Assembly (NCBI GenBank): GCA_964607755.1
Contig: CAZSMC010000012.1
Coordinates: 1 to 64,000 of the forward strand
From: CAZSMC01 sp964607755
GTDB taxonomy: Bacteria; Zhuqueibacterota; Zhuqueibacteria; Residuimicrobiales; Krinioviventaceae
DNA: 64,000 bases
Direction: 5' to 3'
The notes beneath the pieces were generated by a model. The model made no database searches, had not been told where the DNA came from, and saw only the letters and a list, made by a program, of their open reading frames with translations. The translations under genes and the position numbers were made by a program. Positions within the stretch are counted from its first letter, which is position 1, and every line of letters starts with the position of its first letter. Positions 25,551-34,479 of the stretch are shown here, piece after piece.

Positions 25551-25766
25551 ATGTTAGGTGCACCAGGACCACAGGAATTATTAATTGTCTTTTTCGTGGT
25601 TTTGCTTATTTTTGGTGGCAAGAAATTACCTGAATTGGCAAAAGGACTGGGCAAAGGTATAAGGGAGTTTAAAAAAGCTTCTTCTCATGATGATTCTGAA
25701 GAACAACAAAAAACATCAACTAAAACCGAAGCCACATCTGAAAAAGCTGAATCAACAAAAGAGTAA
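25551..25766 (+). CDS. tatA: TatA/E family translocase protein, copy 2
   Basis: A 71-residue paralogue of the gene just upstream: GPQELLIVFFVVLLIFGGKK, LPELAKGLGKGIREFKKA, then a polar, Lys/Glu/Ser-rich tail of about 30 residues. TatA-type rather than TatB by length and lack of a Pro-rich extension, although one of a pair may act as TatB. GGAGG precedes the ATG. A weak hairpin follows at 25792-25824. Confidence 0.93.
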   Translation: MLGAPGPQELLIVFFVVLLIFGGKKLPELAKGLGKGIREFKKASSHDDSEEQQKTSTKTEATSEKAESTKE

Positions 25767-25791
25767 TAATTTTTCCTGTTTTAAAATTGTG

Positions 25792-25824
25792 GATGGTGGG
25801 ATAAATATTTTTTGTCTCACCATC
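25792..25824 (+). terminator. Possible terminator after tatA pair
   Basis: GATGGTGGGA (25792-25801) pairs with TCTCACCATC (25815-25824) with one G-T wobble and a 13-nt loop. Only ATTATATAAAA follows, not a T-run, so termination is uncertain. Confidence 0.4.
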
Positions 25825-25879
25825 ATTATATAAAATCGAATGTAAAAGGAGAACCTGGAAACCTCACAATCCTGAATAC

Positions 25880-27325
25880 ATGCCAGTAAATATAGATACA
25901 AGAAAAGATTATACCTCGTTCAGGAGCGAGATCAAAAGCGGTCGATATAAATGCAAAGATCTGGTACAGGCATATCTGGAACAAATCGAACAAAATTCGC
26001 ATCTGAACGCGTTTATAAACGTGTTAGCTGAGCAGGCGTTAGACCAGGCTAAACAGGTTGATGATAAAATAGCCAAAGGTACAGCCGGATCTCTGGCCGG
26101 GTGTGTGCTCGCTGTCAAGGATTTGATTATCATGCAAGGCGCGCTCACAACTTGCGGCTCTAAAATCCTTTCAAATTTTATGTCGCCTTACGATGCTTTT
26201 ATTATCGATAAACTACGGGATCAGGACGCCATCTTTATTGGCAAAACTAATATGGATGAATTTGCTATGGGCTCGTCAAATGAAAATTCCTATTTTGCTC
26301 CCACGCTTAATCCCAACGATACCGAGCGAGTTCCTGGCGGCTCATCAGGTGGGTCAGCCGTAGCAGTCAAAGCAGATCTTTGCATGGCGGCTGTGGGCAG
26401 TGACACCGGCGGTTCTATTCGCCAGCCGGCCTCTTTTTGCGGCGTGGTCGGGCTTAAACCGACTTATGGACGGGTCTCCCGATTCGGATTGGTGGCTTTT
26501 GCGTCTTCTCTCGATCAAATCGGTCCGGTGACTAAATCTGTTCCCGATTCTGCCCTGCTGTTAAATACACTTGCCGGATACGATAATCGTGATTCAACGT
26601 GCGCTAACCGTCCTGTGGAAGATTACACCACTTTTCTGGGCAAAGATGTAAAAGGACTGAAAATTGGCTTGCCAAAGGAGTACTTTGCTGAGGCGCTCGA
26701 TCCTGAAGTAGAACAACCAATTCGAAAAGCTATCGATGTTCTGAAAAACGCTGGCGCGGACATTGTTGATGTTTCCTTGCCACACATGGACTATGCGATC
26801 AATGCTTACTATATTATTGCCCCGGCAGAAGCCTCTGCGAACCTGGCAAGATACGATGGCGCACGCTATGGTGTTCGTGCTGAGAATGTTCAGGATTTGG
26901 AAGAAATGTATGTCAACAGCAGAACCCAGGGATTTGGCGAGGAAGTAAAACGCCGTATTATGCTTGGGACCTATGTGTTGTCATCGGGATATTATGAAGC
27001 GTATTATTTAAAAGCTCAAAAAGTTCGAACACTGGTAAAAAAAGATTTTGACAATGTTTTTGAAAAAGTGGATGTGCTGTGTGGACCCGTCGCACCGACA
27101 ACGGCTTTTAAGATCGGTGAAAAAATCGATGATCCACTGACAATGTATTTAACGGATATCTACACGGTTTCTGTTAATTTGGCTGGTTTGCCCGGAATTT
27201 CTGTGCCCTGTGGAACCGATTCCAAAGGGTTGCCTGTTGGATTGCAAATCATTGGCAAAGCGTTTGATGAAGGTAAAATCCTTCAAGTTGCTGATTTCTG
27301 GGAACGATCAAATACCAAAAAATAA
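25880..27325 (+). CDS. gatA: Asp/Glu-tRNA amidotransferase subunit A
   Basis: A 481-residue amidase subunit that releases ammonia from glutamine for the conversion of Glu-tRNA(Gln) or Asp-tRNA(Asn). Amidase-signature catalysis is complete: the Lys in LAVKDLI (near residue 79), the cis-Ser in GSDTGGSIRQPASFCG with the nucleophile Ser, and GGSSGGSAVAV. The only usable in-frame start is ATG at 25880; AGGAG lies about 30 nt upstream, which is far for a Shine-Dalgarno. gatB follows 10 nt downstream; gatC is not in the window. Confidence 0.96.
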   Translation: MPVNIDTRKDYTSFRSEIKSGRYKCKDLVQAYLEQIEQNSHLNAFINVLAEQALDQAKQVDDKIAKGTAGSLAGCVLAVKDLIIMQGALTTCGSKILSNFMSPYDAFIIDKLRDQDAIFIGKTNMDEFAMGSSNENSYFAPTLNPNDTERVPGGSSGGSAVAVKADLCMAAVGSDTGGSIRQPASFCGVVGLKPTYGRVSRFGLVAFASSLDQIGPVTKSVPDSALLLNTLAGYDNRDSTCANRPVEDYTTFLGKDVKGLKIGLPKEYFAEALDPEVEQPIRKAIDVLKNAGADIVDVSLPHMDYAINAYYIIAPAEASANLARYDGARYGVRAENVQDLEEMYVNSRTQGFGEEVKRRIMLGTYVLSSGYYEAYYLKAQKVRTLVKKDFDNVFEKVDVLCGPVAPTTAFKIGEKIDDPLTMYLTDIYTVSVNLAGLPGISVPCGTDSKGLPVGLQIIGKAFDEGKILQVADFWERSNTKK

Positions 27326-27335
27326 CGGATTGATT

Positions 27336-28790
27336 ATGCAATATGAGCCTGTCATTGGCCTTGAAGTTCATATTCAGTTAAAAACAAAAACAAAGATATT
27401 TTGCAATTGTTCTACGGTATTTGGTGCAGAGCCGAATACGCAAGTTTGTCCGATATGCCTGGGCATGCCAGGGGTCCTGCCGCTGCTGAATGAGCGCGTG
27501 ATCGAGTTTGTCACCCGGTTTGCTCTGGCTACAAATAGCCGCATTAACAGGCGGTCTATTTTTGCTCGCAAAAATTATTTCTATCCTGATTTGCCCAAGG
27601 CTTACCAGATCTCTCAATTTGACGAGCCGTTTTGTGAACATGGTCATCTTTCCATCAATGTGGATGGGCACGAAAAAAGCATCGGCATTACACGTATTCA
27701 CCTCGAAGAAGATGCCGGCAAATCTTTGCACGCTGAATCGTTTGTGGGGCGGGATGAAACCCTGGTTGACATTAACCGTTGCGGTGTTCCTCTGGCAGAG
27801 ATCGTCAGTGAACCCGATTTCCGCGCGCCCAGAGAAGCCTACGAGTACCTGGTGCGATTACGGCAGATTGTCCGTTACCTCGGTATCTGCGATGGCAATA
27901 TGGAAGAAGGCAGCCTGCGCTGTGATGCGAATATTTCCCTACGGCCTGTTAGCGGAGACGGCACATACGGTGTGAAAACCGAACTGAAAAACATGAATTC
28001 TTTTCGTTCGGTGGAAAAAGCATTGGAATTCGAAATTCACCGCCAGGAATTGATACTTGAACAGGGCGGCACCATTGAACAACAAACGCTGCTGTGGAAT
28101 GCCAACCATAATATAGCAGAACCAATGCGAAGCAAGGAATATTCACACGATTACCGGTATTTTCCCGAACCGGATCTCGTACCGGTGGTGATGGAGCAAG
28201 CGTATATCGACAAAGTAAAAGCAGATATACCGGAACTGCCTCAAGTCAAGTATGAGCGGTTTACCCAGGAATTCAAATTACCGGAATATGATGCCGGTGT
28301 CTTGACCGAAACTCCGGAGCTGGCGAATTATTTCGAAACAGTTGCCAGGAAAGTAAACGATAAAAAACTGGCCAGCAACTGGGTGATGGGACCAGTTCTC
28401 CGAGCGCTCAAGGAAGAAAATTGCACTCTATATGAGTTAAAAATAACACCGGAACGCCTTGCCGAACTATTAACCCTGCTGGAAAATGAAGAGATTAGCA
28501 CAAAGTCCGCAGAAACTGTTTTTCAGGACATTCGAAAAACCGGCGCTTTACCCCGGAACATTGTCGAGGAAAAAGGCCTCAAGCAAATCAAAGATACCAG
28601 TGCGATTGAAAACATAGTCGAAAGCGTGCTAAACGACAATCCCGCTGAAGTTGAAGCTTTTCTCAATGGCAAGAAAAAGTTGTTGGGTTTTTTTATGGGA
28701 CAGGCCATGAAAATAACAAAGGGAAAGGCTGATCCGAAAAAAATTAATGAATTGTTGCGGCAAAAACTGTCCACCATGAAGCCAAATTAG
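27336..28790 (+). CDS. gatB: Asp/Glu-tRNA amidotransferase subunit B
   Basis: A 484-residue GatB, which phosphorylates the mischarged aminoacyl-tRNA and performs amidation with ammonia channelled from GatA. YEPVIGLEVHIQLKT at the start, CPICLGMPGVLP, YFYPDLPKAYQISQFDEP, RIHLEEDAGK and GSLRCDANIS are diagnostic, and the C-terminal YqeY-like tail ends near residue 484. The ATG at 27336 is used; the frame is open further upstream inside gatA, but the family start is at MQYEPVIG. Confidence 0.97.
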   Translation: MQYEPVIGLEVHIQLKTKTKIFCNCSTVFGAEPNTQVCPICLGMPGVLPLLNERVIEFVTRFALATNSRINRRSIFARKNYFYPDLPKAYQISQFDEPFCEHGHLSINVDGHEKSIGITRIHLEEDAGKSLHAESFVGRDETLVDINRCGVPLAEIVSEPDFRAPREAYEYLVRLRQIVRYLGICDGNMEEGSLRCDANISLRPVSGDGTYGVKTELKNMNSFRSVEKALEFEIHRQELILEQGGTIEQQTLLWNANHNIAEPMRSKEYSHDYRYFPEPDLVPVVMEQAYIDKVKADIPELPQVKYERFTQEFKLPEYDAGVLTETPELANYFETVARKVNDKKLASNWVMGPVLRALKEENCTLYELKITPERLAELLTLLENEEISTKSAETVFQDIRKTGALPRNIVEEKGLKQIKDTSAIENIVESVLNDNPAEVEAFLNGKKKLLGFFMGQAMKITKGKADPKKINELLRQKLSTMKPN

Positions 28791-28868
28791 AACCGTTTAA
28801 AAATGAATTGTTATCTAAACTTTTTTCAAAAGAATATTTTGAACTGCTTAAATAAGGAACAATAATAT

Positions 28869-29432
28869 ATGGTAACGACATCTGACTTTCGCACAGGACT
28901 GATTATCAAACTTGATGGCGATTTGTATTCGATCACAGAATTTCAGCATGTCAAGATGGCTCGCGGCAGCGCTTTTACCCGGGCCAAGCTAAAACATTTG
29001 CAAACCGGCAGAGTGCTGGAAAAAACATTCCGTAGCAGTGAAAAACTGGAAGATGTTCGCGTAGAACGGCGAAAAATGCAGTACCTTTACCGGGAAGGCG
29101 ACATGCTGGTGTGCATGGATAACGAGACCTACGAACAACTCATGATTCCTGAAAACCTCATGAGTCCCGGCACCGGTTTTCTAAAAGAGGGCGAAGAGAT
29201 CAGTATTTTGATGAGCGGTGATACCCCGGTTGCCGCCGAAATGCCTTTTTTTGTAACCGTGCGAATAACCGATACAGAGCCCGGCATAAAAGGTGATACC
29301 GTTTCTGGCGCCACAAAGCCCGCAACCGTAGAGACTGGCGCCGTGGTTCAGGTTCCGCTTTTTATTGAAAAAGACGAACTCATAAGAGTGGATACCCGCA
29401 CATCCGAATATATGGAACGCGTTAAAGAATAA
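28869..29432 (+). CDS. efp: Elongation factor P
   Basis: A 187-residue EF-P, which rescues ribosomes stalled at polyproline. The three OB-like domains are intact, including the C-terminal block GDTVSGATKPATVETGA. The tip loop of domain 1 reads HVKMARGSAFTRAKLK: where most bacteria have Lys (PGKGxAF), this protein has Arg. Arg at this place is typical of rhamnosylated EF-P, but such enzymes are classically proteobacterial, so its modification here is unclear. AAGGAAC lies ahead of the ATG. accB follows 12 nt downstream. Confidence 0.95.
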   Translation: MVTTSDFRTGLIIKLDGDLYSITEFQHVKMARGSAFTRAKLKHLQTGRVLEKTFRSSEKLEDVRVERRKMQYLYREGDMLVCMDNETYEQLMIPENLMSPGTGFLKEGEEISILMSGDTPVAAEMPFFVTVRITDTEPGIKGDTVSGATKPATVETGAVVQVPLFIEKDELIRVDTRTSEYMERVKE

Positions 29433-29444
29433 AAGGGAGTTATC

Positions 29445-29921
29445 ATGGGCCCAAAGAAAATACAGGAACTTGTCAAAATTGTAGAACAAAGCAATATTGA
29501 CGAACTCGAAATCACGAGATGGTGGGGCCATAAGATCAGAATCAAAAAAACCGGTACCGGTGTTTTTGCTCGTCCTCAAGAAACGCCACCGGCAGGTCAA
29601 CTTTCCAATTCCGGGTCTGCCACGATTCACGAAGAAAAAATCCAAAAGACCCAGGAACAGGCACCGGCCGAGGTGAATGTCGTTAAAATACGCGCACCGA
29701 TGGTTGGCACATTTTACCGTGCATCTGCACCGGATGCCGAGCCTTTTGTTCGCGAAGGTGATGTTATTTCTCCCGGGCAAACGTTGTGTATCATCGAGGC
29801 GATGAAATTGATGAACGAAATCGAAGCCGAGCAATCTGGTAGAATAGTCGAGATCCTCGCTGAAAGTGCACAACCAGTGGAATACAATCAACCGCTGTTT
29901 ATTCTCGAACCAACAAGTTAA
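29445..29921 (+). CDS. accB: Biotin carboxyl carrier protein of acetyl-CoA carboxylase
   Basis: A 158-residue BCCP. The biotinylated Lys lies in IIEAMKLMNEIEAE (EAMKLMNEI) near residue 122, within the C-terminal biotinyl domain; VRAPMVGTFYRA-like IRAPMVGTFYRA opens that domain. A Pro/Gln-rich linker separates it from the N-terminal part. It carries carboxyl groups for the first step of fatty-acid synthesis. Directly upstream of accC. Confidence 0.97.
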   Translation: MGPKKIQELVKIVEQSNIDELEITRWWGHKIRIKKTGTGVFARPQETPPAGQLSNSGSATIHEEKIQKTQEQAPAEVNVVKIRAPMVGTFYRASAPDAEPFVREGDVISPGQTLCIIEAMKLMNEIEAEQSGRIVEILAESAQPVEYNQPLFILEPTS

Positions 29922-29944
29922 CTCACTTTTAGTCAGGACATTCA

Positions 29945-31303
29945 TTGTTTAGAAAGATACTCATTGCAAATAGGGGCGAGATTGCGTTGCGCATCATCCG
30001 GGCATGCAAGGAACTCGGTATCCAGTCCGTTGCTGTGTATAGCGAACCGGATGACCACAGTTTGCACGTACGTTTTGCTGATGAAGCTGTTTGTGTGGGC
30101 CCGGGACCAAGCCCGCAAAGTTATTTGAATATTCCTCATCTCATTAGCGCAGCGGAAATTACCAATGCCGATGCCATTCATCCCGGGTACGGCTTTTTGG
30201 CAGAAAGCGCCTATTTCGCAGAAATTTGTGAATCCTGTAATCTTTATTTTATCGGACCGTCCCCAAAAGTAATCGCCCAGATGGGAGACAAGGCTTTTGC
30301 CAAGGAGGAAATGAAAAGAGCCGGGGTACCGACAATTCTCGGCTCTGAAGGCGTCGTAAAAACCTATGAAGATGCGGTCAAAGTGGTTGAAGAGATTGAT
30401 TTTCCGGTTATCATCAAGGCAGTCGCCGGTGGAGGCGGGCGTGGTATGCGTATGGTGCGCTCGAAAAAAGAACTAAAAAATGCCTACAGTTCCGCAAAAA
30501 CTGAAGCTGAAAGCGCATTCGGCAATCCAGAATTGTACATTGAAAAGTTTTTTGAATCGCCGCGTCACATTGAGGTACAGATTCTGGGAGACAAGCACGG
30601 CAATGTTGTCTCGTTAGGCGAACGCGACTGCTCGATTCAACGAAAACACCAGAAATTAATCGAAGAATCGCCATCCCCTGCAGTAACTGAGGAAATGCGT
30701 GTAGAACTGAATAAAGTGGCTGTTAGCGGTGCCGAGCGCGTGGGCTATAACAGCGTCGGCACGATTGAATTTTTGATGGATCGAAACGGGCATTTCTATT
30801 TCATGGAAATGAACACGCGCATTCAGGTAGAACATCCGGTCACTGAAGAGGTTTTTGGCATGGACCTGGTCAAAGAACAGATTGCAGTGGCTGCAGGGAA
30901 AAAACTGCCCCAAAAACTAAAAAAATATAAAATGAGAGGCCATGCTATTGAATGCCGGATTAATGCTGAAGACCCGTTGAAAAACTTTCGTCCAGCCCCC
31001 GGCCAGATCACCAGCTTTCACACACCCGGTGGTGTTGGTGTGCGCGTGGATACACATTCCTATGCCCAGTATATGATTCCGCCTTATTATGATTCCTTGA
31101 TCGCCAAGCTCATTACACACGGGCGAAACCGGATGGAAGCGATCGAAAGAATGAGCAGGGCGTTGGAAGAGTTTGTTGTCGAAGGCGTCCCGACAACCAT
31201 ACCATTGCACATGGCTATATTAAATGATAAGGTTTTTAGAAGCGGTACATTTGACACCAATTATCTTTTAGAAAATACACTCGATATTGAGAAATATGTC
31301 TAA
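29945..31303 (+). CDS. accC: Biotin carboxylase of acetyl-CoA carboxylase
   Basis: A 452-residue AccC that carboxylates biotin on AccB using ATP and bicarbonate. FRKILIANRGEIALRIIRAC, the ATP loop KAVAGGGGRGMRMV, ERDCSIQRKHQKLIEESP and FMEMNTRIQVEHPVTEEV are all present. It starts with TTG at 29945 with AGGA about 10 nt upstream. Normal length. The three-gene string efp-accB-accC is common across bacteria. Confidence 0.97.
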   Translation: MFRKILIANRGEIALRIIRACKELGIQSVAVYSEPDDHSLHVRFADEAVCVGPGPSPQSYLNIPHLISAAEITNADAIHPGYGFLAESAYFAEICESCNLYFIGPSPKVIAQMGDKAFAKEEMKRAGVPTILGSEGVVKTYEDAVKVVEEIDFPVIIKAVAGGGGRGMRMVRSKKELKNAYSSAKTEAESAFGNPELYIEKFFESPRHIEVQILGDKHGNVVSLGERDCSIQRKHQKLIEESPSPAVTEEMRVELNKVAVSGAERVGYNSVGTIEFLMDRNGHFYFMEMNTRIQVEHPVTEEVFGMDLVKEQIAVAAGKKLPQKLKKYKMRGHAIECRINAEDPLKNFRPAPGQITSFHTPGGVGVRVDTHSYAQYMIPPYYDSLIAKLITHGRNRMEAIERMSRALEEFVVEGVPTTIPLHMAILNDKVFRSGTFDTNYLLENTLDIEKYV

Positions 31304-31333
31304 GTCATTTGTCAAACAAGATGGAGGAACAAA

Positions 31334-31711
31334 ATGGAAATCCCTGAAGAATTAAAGTATTCCGAAGAGCACGAATGGGTATCCGTTGAGGATAATATTG
31401 CAACTATAGGAATTACTGACTATGCCCAGGGCGAACTTGGTGATTTGGTGTTCGTTGAACTGCCCGCTGTTGGCGACCAGGCTACCCAATCCGAATCTGT
31501 CGGGACCATCGAAGCGGTCAAAGCAGTTTCTGACCTGTTTTCGCCGGTCTCTGGCAAGGTCGTCGAAGTGAATGAAAAACTAAACGATGACCCGGAAACA
31601 GTCAACAAAGATCCTTACGGGGATGGATGGATGGTAAAAATTGAGTTGTCTGATACTGATGAGCTCGACAATCTTCTTGATGCAAAAGCGTACAAGGAAA
31701 CAATCAGTTAG
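31334..31711 (+). CDS. gcvH: Glycine cleavage system H protein
   Basis: A 125-residue lipoyl carrier that shuttles the methylamine group between P, T and L proteins. The lipoylation site is VGTIEAVKAVSDL (family form ESVKA), with the Lys near residue 62; YSEEHEWV at the start and NDDPETVNKDPYGDGWMVKI in the C-terminal half are signatures. GGAGG precedes ATG. It is followed after 18 nt by gcvPA; gcvPB is remote at 10395. Confidence 0.97.
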   Translation: MEIPEELKYSEEHEWVSVEDNIATIGITDYAQGELGDLVFVELPAVGDQATQSESVGTIEAVKAVSDLFSPVSGKVVEVNEKLNDDPETVNKDPYGDGWMVKIELSDTDELDNLLDAKAYKETIS

Positions 31712-31729
31712 AAAAATCGGAGTCTCTCC

Positions 31730-33070
31730 ATGCCGTTTATACCTAATACACCGGATGTTCAAAAAAAGATGTTAGAGCGCATTGGTGTGTCCTCTTTTGA
31801 AGAACTCATTAAAGACATACCAGAGAAAGCCCTGTTCAAAAGTGAGATGAAGTTACCTGAACCGTTATCAGAAATGGATGTGAAAAAACTGCTAAGCAGC
31901 TATGCAAAAGAAAACGACAATTGCGAGGACAATGTCTGTTTCCTTGGCGGTGGTGCTTATGACCATTACGTCCCGGCAGTGGTCAATTATATTATCTCAC
32001 GACCGGAATTTCAGACCGCTTACACACCTTACCAGCCTGAGGTGAGTCAGGGAACGTTGCAATCCATCTATGAATATCAGACAATGATCTGTGAACTCAC
32101 CGGTATGGAGGTGGCGAATGCGTCCCTGTACGATGGCGGTTCAGCGCTCGCCGAAGCGGCCTTGTTGGCGTGCGGCCATAGACGCCGGAAAAAAATTATT
32201 GTTTCATCGACAGTTAATCCCCATTATCTGGAAATTATAAAGACATATTGCCACGGACGGAACATAAAAATTGTTGTTATTCCCTGGGAAAACGGTCTTA
32301 CAAATTATAAAAATCTTGCAGATGCGGTTGATACTGAAACTGCTGGCGTTATTTTTCAACATCCGAATTACTTTGGGTGTCTGGAAAAAGTGGAGGAATT
32401 TCAACGCGTAGCTCAAAAAGCTGGCGCTCTTTTAATCTCTTCGAACGATCCGATTTCCCTGAGCGTGCTTCAGCCCCCGGCTGAATATGACGTCGATATC
32501 GCTACCGGTGAAGGCCAGGCGCTCAGTAGTCCACTTAACTTTGGCGGGCCATATCTGGGCATTTTTGCATCCACCAGGAAACTGGTGCGCAAAATTCCTG
32601 GACGGCTGGTCGGCCAAACTGTGGATGCAGATGGACAGCGAGGATTCGTGCTGACTTTACAAACGCGTGAACAACACATTCGCAGAGAAAAAGCTACTTC
32701 TAATATTTGTACCAATCAAGGGCTAAATGCTTTGGCAGCTACGGTCTATATGTCTCTGATGGGAAAAGAAGGTTTGCCTGCTGTAGCCGAGATGTGCGTG
32801 CGAAAAAGCCATTATCTGGCAGAAAAGATCGCAGAGTTGAAAGGCTTTGGCATTAAATTTGAAAAACCTTTTTTTAAAGAATTTGTCGTCCAATCTGCGT
32901 ATCCCGTTGATAACGTTCTTGAGAAATTACGGAATAGAAGCATCTTTGCCGGTATTCCATTGAATGAGTATGATGAAAATTTGCACAATTGCTTTTTATG
33001 CGCTGTAACCGAAAAGCGTACAAAAAAAGAAATGGACGATTTTGTCCTGGCTTTAAAGGAACTTTTCTAA
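31730..33070 (+). CDS. gcvPA: Glycine dehydrogenase (decarboxylating) subunit 1
   Basis: A 446-residue P-protein subunit 1, the non-PLP-lysine half of the split glycine decarboxylase. MPFIPNTPDVQKKMLERIGV, FLGGGAYDHYVPAVV, YTPYQPEVSQGTLQ and QTREQHIRREKATSNICTNQ are family blocks. Completes GcvPA/GcvPB in the window, though the two genes are about 20 kb apart. T protein is absent. Confidence 0.96.
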   Translation: MPFIPNTPDVQKKMLERIGVSSFEELIKDIPEKALFKSEMKLPEPLSEMDVKKLLSSYAKENDNCEDNVCFLGGGAYDHYVPAVVNYIISRPEFQTAYTPYQPEVSQGTLQSIYEYQTMICELTGMEVANASLYDGGSALAEAALLACGHRRRKKIIVSSTVNPHYLEIIKTYCHGRNIKIVVIPWENGLTNYKNLADAVDTETAGVIFQHPNYFGCLEKVEEFQRVAQKAGALLISSNDPISLSVLQPPAEYDVDIATGEGQALSSPLNFGGPYLGIFASTRKLVRKIPGRLVGQTVDADGQRGFVLTLQTREQHIRREKATSNICTNQGLNALAATVYMSLMGKEGLPAVAEMCVRKSHYLAEKIAELKGFGIKFEKPFFKEFVVQSAYPVDNVLEKLRNRSIFAGIPLNEYDENLHNCFLCAVTEKRTKKEMDDFVLALKELF

Positions 33071-33420
33071 AACTGTCAGGTTACAGATAACATCAGAATT
33101 GTGAATTCCGAAAAAGCGCTTGATTCTTTTGAGTGAAATTCATATTTTTCGCCAGTTTTTCAGTATAAAAATCATTAAGGAGTGTGCCTATACAAGTTCG
33201 ATAAAGGTTTTGATAAATTTTAAAAACTCGATATTAAACGCTAACGTCTATCCGGACGTTCGTTCATAAACCTTTATGAGAACTTTGTTAGGCTCACCTC
33301 AACATACGATGACCGGATGTCTGCAGGTGAGGTTCCTGACACGGAACAAACTTGATACATTCGGTTTTTTTGTTATGAAAAAAATATATCTACTTTCATC
33401 TATTACAGGAGGTAAAAAAA
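33071..33420 (+). promoter_or_regulatory. Intergenic leader with several hairpins before porV-like gene
   Basis: This 350-base gap has no supported gene. It contains four perfect inverted repeats: a long-range stem ATAAAGGTTT / AAACCTTTAT (33201-33210, 33268-33277) enclosing AACGTC/GACGTT (33243-33248, 33255-33260), then CTCACCT/AGGTGAG (33293-33299, 33325-33331) and GTTCC/GGAAC (33332-33336, 33343-33347). It ends in AGGAGGT just before the ATG at 33421. It could be a structured 5' leader; no known riboswitch consensus was recognised. Confidence 0.4.
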
Positions 33421-34367
33421 TGAAAAAGCTTCTCATTATTCTTGCCGCTGCATCTATCATGATGTTGTCCGTTTCGCAGGTGTATGCTGTGAGTGAGGCA
33501 GCCGTGTTATCGTTAATGATCTCACCTGGCGCACGTGCAGCAGGCATGGGCGAAGCTTTCGTTGCTGTCGCTGATGATGCTACGGCAACGTTCTGGAATC
33601 CGGCAGGATTGGCTCAGATTGACAACAAAGAACTGCATCTGATGCACGTGAACTGGTTGCCGGAATTCGGCAGCGATTTGTACTACGATTTTGCGTCGTA
33701 TGTACACCCGGTCCCCAATGTCGGTACCTTTGGATTGAACGTCACCTTTTTGAATCTTGGTGAACAGGTGCACACAGATGAAACCGGAACACAATTGGGT
33801 ACTTTTAACAGTAATGAATACTCGATCGCCGGAACATATGGTACCAAATTATCTTCCGACTTGTCTGTTGGTTTAGGTTTACGATATATTCGATCCAATC
33901 TCGCCGGTGGTGTTGGGGTTGGCGCCGAACAAGGTGAAGGCGTTGCCAATGCATTTTCTTTCGATCTGGCTGCCATGTATACGTTCCCCTTTGCACCCAA
34001 ATTGAATTTCGGCATGAATTTGTCAAACCTTGGTCCGAAAATCACCTATATTGACGCGGCACAGGCTGATCCACTACCGACAAATTTGAAACTCGGTCTG
34101 GCTTATAAAATTGTCGANNNNNNNNNNNNNNNNNNNNNNNNNNNNNNNNNNNNNNNNNNNNNNNNNNNNNNNNNNNNNNNNNNNNNNNNNNNNNNNNNNN
34201 NNNNNNNNNNNNNNNNNTATTATGATCAACCGGGCAAGGTGCAGTTTTTCAGCTTTGGCGGCGGCATCCAGTATCACTTGTATCGTTTCGATTTTGGCTA
34301 TGTGGCGGCTGAACAGGATCACCCGTTGTCAAATACAATGCGGTTTTCGTTAACTATTGGTTTCTAA
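33421..34367 (+). CDS. PorV/PorQ-family outer-membrane protein (assembly gap inside)
   Basis: An outer-membrane beta-barrel protein of the PorV type, which in type IX secretion shuttles or anchors substrates at the surface. A signal peptide (about 22 residues, MKKLLIILAAASIMMLS then VYAVS) is followed by LMISPGARAAGMGEAFVAVADD and FWNPAGLA, the family signature. The C-terminus ends in a barrel strand with terminal Phe (FSLTIGF). ATG at 33421 has AGGAGGT upstream; the frame is also open from 33276. A run of 100 N at 34118-34217 removes an internal part of unknown length; the frame happens to hold across it. Secreted proteins with sorting domains follow. Confidence 0.85.
34118..34217. other. 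Assembly gap (100 N)
   Basis: Exactly 100 N inside the PorV-like gene. This round number is a usual scaffold placeholder, so the true missing length is unknown. Confidence 0.99.
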
Positions 34368-34479
34368 AAGAATAAACAGTATTCATAGAATATAAATTAG
34401 GAACCAGTGTTTGGATTTTTTCCATTGCAGAAAACACAGGCACTCTGCCGGGATTCACGTGGAAAAGAGAGTAGATTTT

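Noticed and set aside
29181..29945. A 254-codon open frame antisense to efp and accB
   Set aside because: It lies entirely opposite well-identified genes, has no recognisable domain or RBS, and is explained by codon bias of the sense strand.
33276..33420. N-terminal extension of the PorV-like protein from an ATG at 33276
   Set aside because: It would put about 48 residues before a perfect signal peptide that has its own AGGAGGT; the stretch also forms hairpins.
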